A program made the position numbers and the translations under genes. Shown in pieces: positions 10,801 through 16,800 of a stretch of 18,216 nucleotides of DNA. The notes under the pieces are model-generated. The model searched no databases. It saw only the letters and a program-made list of their open reading frames with translations, and had not been told where the DNA came from. Source of the stretch: Hemicentrotus pulcherrimus (lineage: Eukaryota > Echinodermata > Echinoidea > Camarodonta > Strongylocentrotidae); the NCBI GenBank assembly GCA_003118195.1, contig BEXV01001509.1:24998-43213 (forward strand). Direction: 5' to 3'. Positions within the stretch are counted from its first letter, which is position 1; each line of letters opens with the position of its first letter.

Positions 10801-13800
10801 TTTATCTTTTGTTTTCCTACCGTGGTTGTCAGCTGGAAGCAATGTCAACGTCGTGGGCATAGCAGTTGGAGTCACGTTTGCCATCATCATCATCATTCTC
10901 ATAGTCGTCCTTGGCATCTTGTACTACATGAAAACAAAAAAGGTAGGTTTCTAAAAAAGAAATATTTCACAATATGGGTTTTATACAATCGCAAAGAAGT
11001 TTTAAAAAGTTATAAGGTGATATTTAATAACCTTGTGGGACACCCTACAATATACGAACATCAATCATCCTGATGGACGACGTTAATTCGAACATGACTT
11101 CTAAAGGTTATACAATAGGTTATTAAATTTGCCCCTTAATTTGATCTATTGAAAATCTCTGCGATCGCTTTTTAAATACCACCACCATCCCCCCCCCCCC
11201 CCACACACACTAAGCAAAATATTTCTCGTTACTTCCTTAATCACTCGTAACCGCGAACAAATCGTTTTGATCTCCATATGTTAACAAATACAAATATCTT
11301 AATCTATTTTAAATTTCACACATGTTTCTCAATGTTATTGTTATAATTCCAATCTTTACTTATGTTAGCTTCTATAACTATTATGGATATGCCTTTTACA
11401 AAACGCTAGGGGAATTACAGTACTTGTGTAAAAGGCAAACATGAGGATTCCCGTCAAGTTGAAGAGCTCGTGCAAGCTTTTGGTCCTTTCATTTTACCCT
11501 TCTTTAAATTTTATTATATATAATCCTATACATTATTGCACAATGGCACGATAGCACGTTAGTTGGAGGCGTTTTTATATGTTGCATAGTGCATGGCTTT
11601 GTAGACAATATCATATACTTGATCTTGCTGTTTCATTTTTGTCATGGAAGGAGTAGTATTAGTATTGCCATTATTATGTACTGCTAGTGGTGTATTATCA
11701 GCAACATTAACATTGATTTAGTAGTGATCATTTTGTTCATGGCATTTTTTTTTCCCTTCAACTAAATATTCACCATAAACTCCAAAGGCATCAAACACCT
11801 TCCAGTAGCAAGAAAGAGCTAGAAGAGATGATGATATTCGGAACTATTTCATTCCAGATCTATGTCATGATGGATTGAATGGTTGTTGCGATGATTCCAG
11901 CCTTGTAATGGAGTGTAGTATTTTACGCATCCGATTTATTTTCAGTAGGTTCTATCCGTCACATTACACTTAAAAAGAGTTGAGTCAAAAGTGTTTGGAT
12001 ACATTTTTACTTGATATGGTTCAAGTGATATTTTATTAGAAAACACAGGCATGTTCCTTCTGCTTTTACCCAATATTCGATAAAAATGCACCAACGATGT
12101 TTAAAGTTGCATGTTAAGAATCTGTAATTGTAGGATTTGTGCAAGGTATAGATCTACACTTGCCGATCTACATCCAGGTGAAGTAAAAGGGTATTTGGTA
12201 GAAATTCCTTGAATGCTAGAGCGCCTTCTCATGGTAGTTCGGCTTAAGCCGAAGTTATAATATGATCGCAGGGCCCTCGGGGAGAACAATACATGTATTA
12301 ATTTTGCTGAGGCCTTATAAGAAGATATACTTATATCATTATTATTATCATTATCAAAATATATTTCATTTTTGTCAAGGGAAAATGGGATCATTGTCCA
12401 TCATATTTTGAGTGTTGTATTCATCGATACATTATTACTACTAATCGCTCCACAGAAAACCAATAGCAGTTATCCAAGGGTAAGTTACCAACGTTGTAAC
12501 ACATATAATAAAACAAAGAGTAAATAAAATTACATAAAGCGCTTATATGTCCATTCATATGTATTCGATTTATTATCATAACTCAATACGCAGGAAACGA
12601 AAGGGCGTTACGCTGTTCAAAAAGTAAGTAATAGTTATAGAGAAACAATAAAACATGTGCAGAAAGCAATTAACAGCATGAAGTCATCAATATTTAGCGA
12701 GAAAAGTTGATATGTGGGTAAATGAGAAGCCGTCTGCAGGGTGCGGACTACAGGAATATCAGCAAAAGTTCGTTGATTGTTAGTCAGTTGTAAGTCTCTT
12801 ATTTTCTTGCATTAGACGATAATTAAAATCATGCCAATAGATTGGGACTTGCAGCAGGTATGAATATTAATTGTTGGCATAACTAAAATAATGTTTCTTG
12901 TTCTGGCACAACAGATCTAGACATGCAAGGAAAAAAGGGAATAGTGTCACACTCGCGCACACTTTTTAATCTGAAAAGGAAATTGGCCAATACTTGCAAT
13001 TTCTGTTTCCGTGCGTTACAAAATCTCCAAGGAGCAAAACAAAAAAGTCATAAAACAGTAGCAGATAGAGATTTTCATGGATCATTTTTTTTTTTCAAAT
13101 ATTTTGTTTTTAAGTACACTGTCGCTCATAACGGAGGCATATTTGTATTAAACCAAATTTATGGAATTATTTTAAAAATAATTAACAAAAAAAAGATCTA
13201 GATAATATTATACATTCTCAGATTATATTGAATAAAAATTTGCCAATGTGTGTTTTGCGTGACTGCTAAAGCATGTGTATGCTACTATGCTTATCAACTA
13301 GGGGACCTACGCCCTTAATTCATGAATGACAGTAATGAGGATTAATGCCCCCACAAAAGGGCACTAATATAGCATATCGACACGGTTTTGATCCTGGGGC
13401 CTCACAGTTACGAGGCCATTGCTTTGTCACTGAACCATGACTGTACGCAGCGATGGCTAGGGTAGGGGGCATTTTCCATAAAATGAAAACAAAACACAGA
13501 AAATGCAATAAATCTTTAACGATTTATTGCATTTTACCCCGGTCCCTATCATAAACAAATCCTCAGTGTGCCCATGCCTTGAGCCATAATGCATGGCCGT
13601 CCAGAGAATTTGTTTATGTTGAGGACCGGGGTGAAATGCAATAAATTATTGAAAATTAAACTGTACAAAACATACTCGTAGTGAACATATTGATAAATAT
13701 CAGCATCTATTTCAAAATTATTACTTAATCATGACTCAGAAATCAAATCAAAGAAATGGTTTAGGAGTCTAACAAACTATTTCAGGAAAATAAATGTAGA

Positions 13801-16800
13801 TTGAGGGAGGGGGCTACTCCACTATCATCCCCTTCCCAAATAAAAAAAAATCATAACATCATTCTTTCATTTGCTGTCGGAAAGCCTTTTTTCCATTGCA
13901 CGTGACAATCTGACATCCATATTTTCTTTCACAATTTGCTAACAAAATAAATAAAACCTTTGAGGTCGCTCAATGATATGTAAAAATCCATGGCTCTCAT
14001 TTTTCATAATCGCAGCCATCCGTGCCTACCGTGAAGTCAGACCTAAAACAAACTATTTGGAGAGAAGGGGAAGAGAAAGTGAGAGAGGTGGAAGGGGGTC
14101 GGGAGAAAGAGGGAGAGAGTGTGTGAGAGTGTGTGTGTATTTTTGTTAATTCAAAAAACGCAAAGTAGTGAGATGTTGTCAATCACTAGGATTCGCTTTC
14201 AGTCTTATGACCAATATGCTGTCTGTAATGCTTTGCATTTTCCAACCACCAAGTCTGGGGTCAACAAATTATGGCCTTCTGCACATGGCCACTGACGACG
14301 CACTCCATTTAGCTTCAATTATTCATGCTTGCTGACGAATCTGTCACTGTTTGTTCGTTCGTTTGAGTTGATTTGAGGGCTTTGTCATTCATATTTCTAT
14401 TGACATTTCACAGTACATGCCATGAGGGGGAAGGGTCATGTTAGGACCAATATTGCGGTCACGACTTCTTTCTTAATCATCACCCCCATTTCGTGTTAAA
14501 GACCAAAGAGCATGTCATCGTACATAAATCCATCCTAACCATTAAAATCACAATCAGCGGTTTGTCTAACCTTTAGATTCATTCGTTTATCATAATTGTC
14601 TCCATCTTAGTAAAACCTGTATTTGTATTTGTACAGTTGAGGTTAAAATAAATGTTTTCTTGGAGAATAATAATATTGTTAACAGTCCACAGCTTCATCA
14701 CCAAAATCTAACTTTGTATTTGTTTACTTTTTAAATTTGAAGGAAGTAGTTAAAGATAGCAGGAGAGGAAGGGGCATTTTAAAGTGATTGAAATGGGTTT
14801 GTCCGCATGTGCTTCTTTGAAGGTCAATTTCAAACGTTCTGTATATCAATGATAGTATATTGTATTTGCTATTTACGCTAATGAAATGGGAGTGGAGATT
14901 CATAACTGATATTTTAAAGCAAGAAGTTAAAAAAATGATTGATATTAATATCCTATTAGGCCGAACAGTTACTCACAATAACAAAGGGAATATCCCGATT
15001 TTCACAAATATTGAAAATCCCTGTTTATCGAGACATTTTGACGGTTTTTAACCGTCCATGATCTCTGCCTTTGGGACAACCCACGTTACGCATACATTAC
15101 AATGGCAATAGGTATTTCCTACCCATGTCTATTGATAGTTATTCTAACCCTTACAAAACTTCTAGAATACTATATTAACAATAATTATTCTCATCGGTGC
15201 CGCACTATGGAACTAACATTCGTCTTGCGCTCGACAGGCCTATTCAAAACAGTCATTTGCAAATCTGTCCTGGAGAATACTAAATTTGTTATGATTTTCC
15301 AACGGCTAGCAAAAAAAGTTTTCCTAGAATTGTTTCCCTATTTCTGTAATTAAAAAACACACAAAATTTCTTTTCTGATTATTTGTTTTTTGTTGTTGTT
15401 ATTATATTTTAAAAGCTTGTCAGATATTTACTTCTTTTTCTCGTGTTTATATCATGGTGTATAAAAAAAAAGCAAAAACAAATAATCCATGATTTGGTAT
15501 GTATTTAAGCTTTGTTCAATTTCCTCTATATTTGTAACCTTTAATTTATCCAGGACCTTTCAAGAAAACAGTTTAAATTCCGAAAAAGTTACCCTGTTGA
15601 AATAAAACGAATAAAAAAAAAATATCCTGGAATTAGTGATCAGAATTTAGGATGGGGTAGATAATACTATTTTTCTTGGGAGTCCACACGTTTTCATTTC
15701 AAAGGGGGTATCCAAAACGGCCAAGAAAACATGGCCTCGACATAACGGGGATGTCTTAGGGTGGCTGTGACCTTTACCAATAGAGTGCATGACCTTTGAC
15801 TCCCCTTAATCTCACAGAAATCGAAAAAGCCCAAGACAACTGACGACCGGGACGCCGAGCTCTCCATACCTCTGAAAAAGAAACCGACCGACGTGCGAGC
15901 GTCCACCAGATCGTCGTCCTCCCAAAAGTCTAACGAGGGGAACACGGGGCCGTCCGCTCAAATCTTCAAACCCACCGCGATCTCCCAGGTAGCTCGACTC
16001 AAAATATTTGGTTTTGCAGAGATTCATGTGTTTTTAAAAGCATCGGTAGCTCAACTCAAAATATTTGGTTTTGCAGAGATTCATGTTTGTTTTAAAGCAT
16101 CGGTAGTTCGACTCATAATATTTGGTGTTGCAGAGATTCATGTGTTTTTAAAAGCATTGGTAGATCAACTCAAAATATTTGGTTTTTGCAGAGATTCATG
16201 TATTTTTAAAAACACCGGTTTTTCGACTCAAAATATTTGGCATTGCAAACATTCATTTGTTTTTCAAAACATCGGCAGTTCGACTCAAAATATTCGGTTT
16301 TGCAAAGATTCATGTATGTTTCAAAACATCGGCAGTTCGACTGAAAATAATCGGTTTTTGCAAAGATTCATGTATTTTTTCAAAACACTGGTATTTCGAC
16401 TCAAAACATTTGGTTTTGCAAAGATTCATGCATTTTTCAAAAACATCGTGTTGTTTTGGGTTTCTTGTGGTTTTAAAACATCTAATAGGGTGATCAATAC
16501 ACACACTGTTTTTTAATCACCTGTCATTAATTGGATTTGGTCATTTATGGTAATTCAGGCTATGTTTTGTTAAACAGGATTTCTAAAACCCCAATACCAG
16601 GATTACTACAAATATTTGTTTTTGCTACTATTTTTTGAAATTCGATTCGCTATTGGTCATGCACACAAATAATCACACATGTTGGAACAAGACAAGAATG
16701 GATGATAACAAATATCAACATTGAAAAAGCTTAACGAAGGTCATGAATCTGTTACAGTAGGAAATGACCAAGGACAATCAAGTTACAAATGATTGCTATT

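Larger units (their letters stand above)
4943..10832 (+). other. Large non-coding stretch (intron of ending B, downstream of ending A)
   Basis: About 5.9 kb of AT-rich DNA between the ending-A poly(A) region and membrane exon B. I see no convincing exon on either strand. It contains the TGACG cluster at 5014-5078, a recursive-splice-like site at 5194/5195, a (TA)n tract at about 7927-7942, the palindromic element at 8061-8197, a region near 8215-8490 with repeated ccgacaa/ccgacag-type words, the SINE-like copy at 9859-10125 and a (GAT)n tract at 10577-10604. Short open frames (for example 6240-6455, 6662-6877, 7264-7485) have low-complexity or unrecognisable translations and are not called. 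Confidence 0.6.

Noticed and set aside
14197..14220. Possible microexon after gattcgctttcag
   Set aside because: The 22-nt length between this AG and the next GT is not divisible by three and would break the phase-0 chain of tail B.
15554..15591. Possible exon GACCTTTCAAGAAAACAG... before gttacc
   Set aside because: The only nearby donor would end in phase 1 and the acceptor context is weak; it does not fit the phase-0 chain.
16179..16504. Long open frames in the minisatellite on both strands as a repeat protein
   Set aside because: The repeat unit lacks stops in several frames by composition, and copies with extra bases break the periodicity; no start or splice support.
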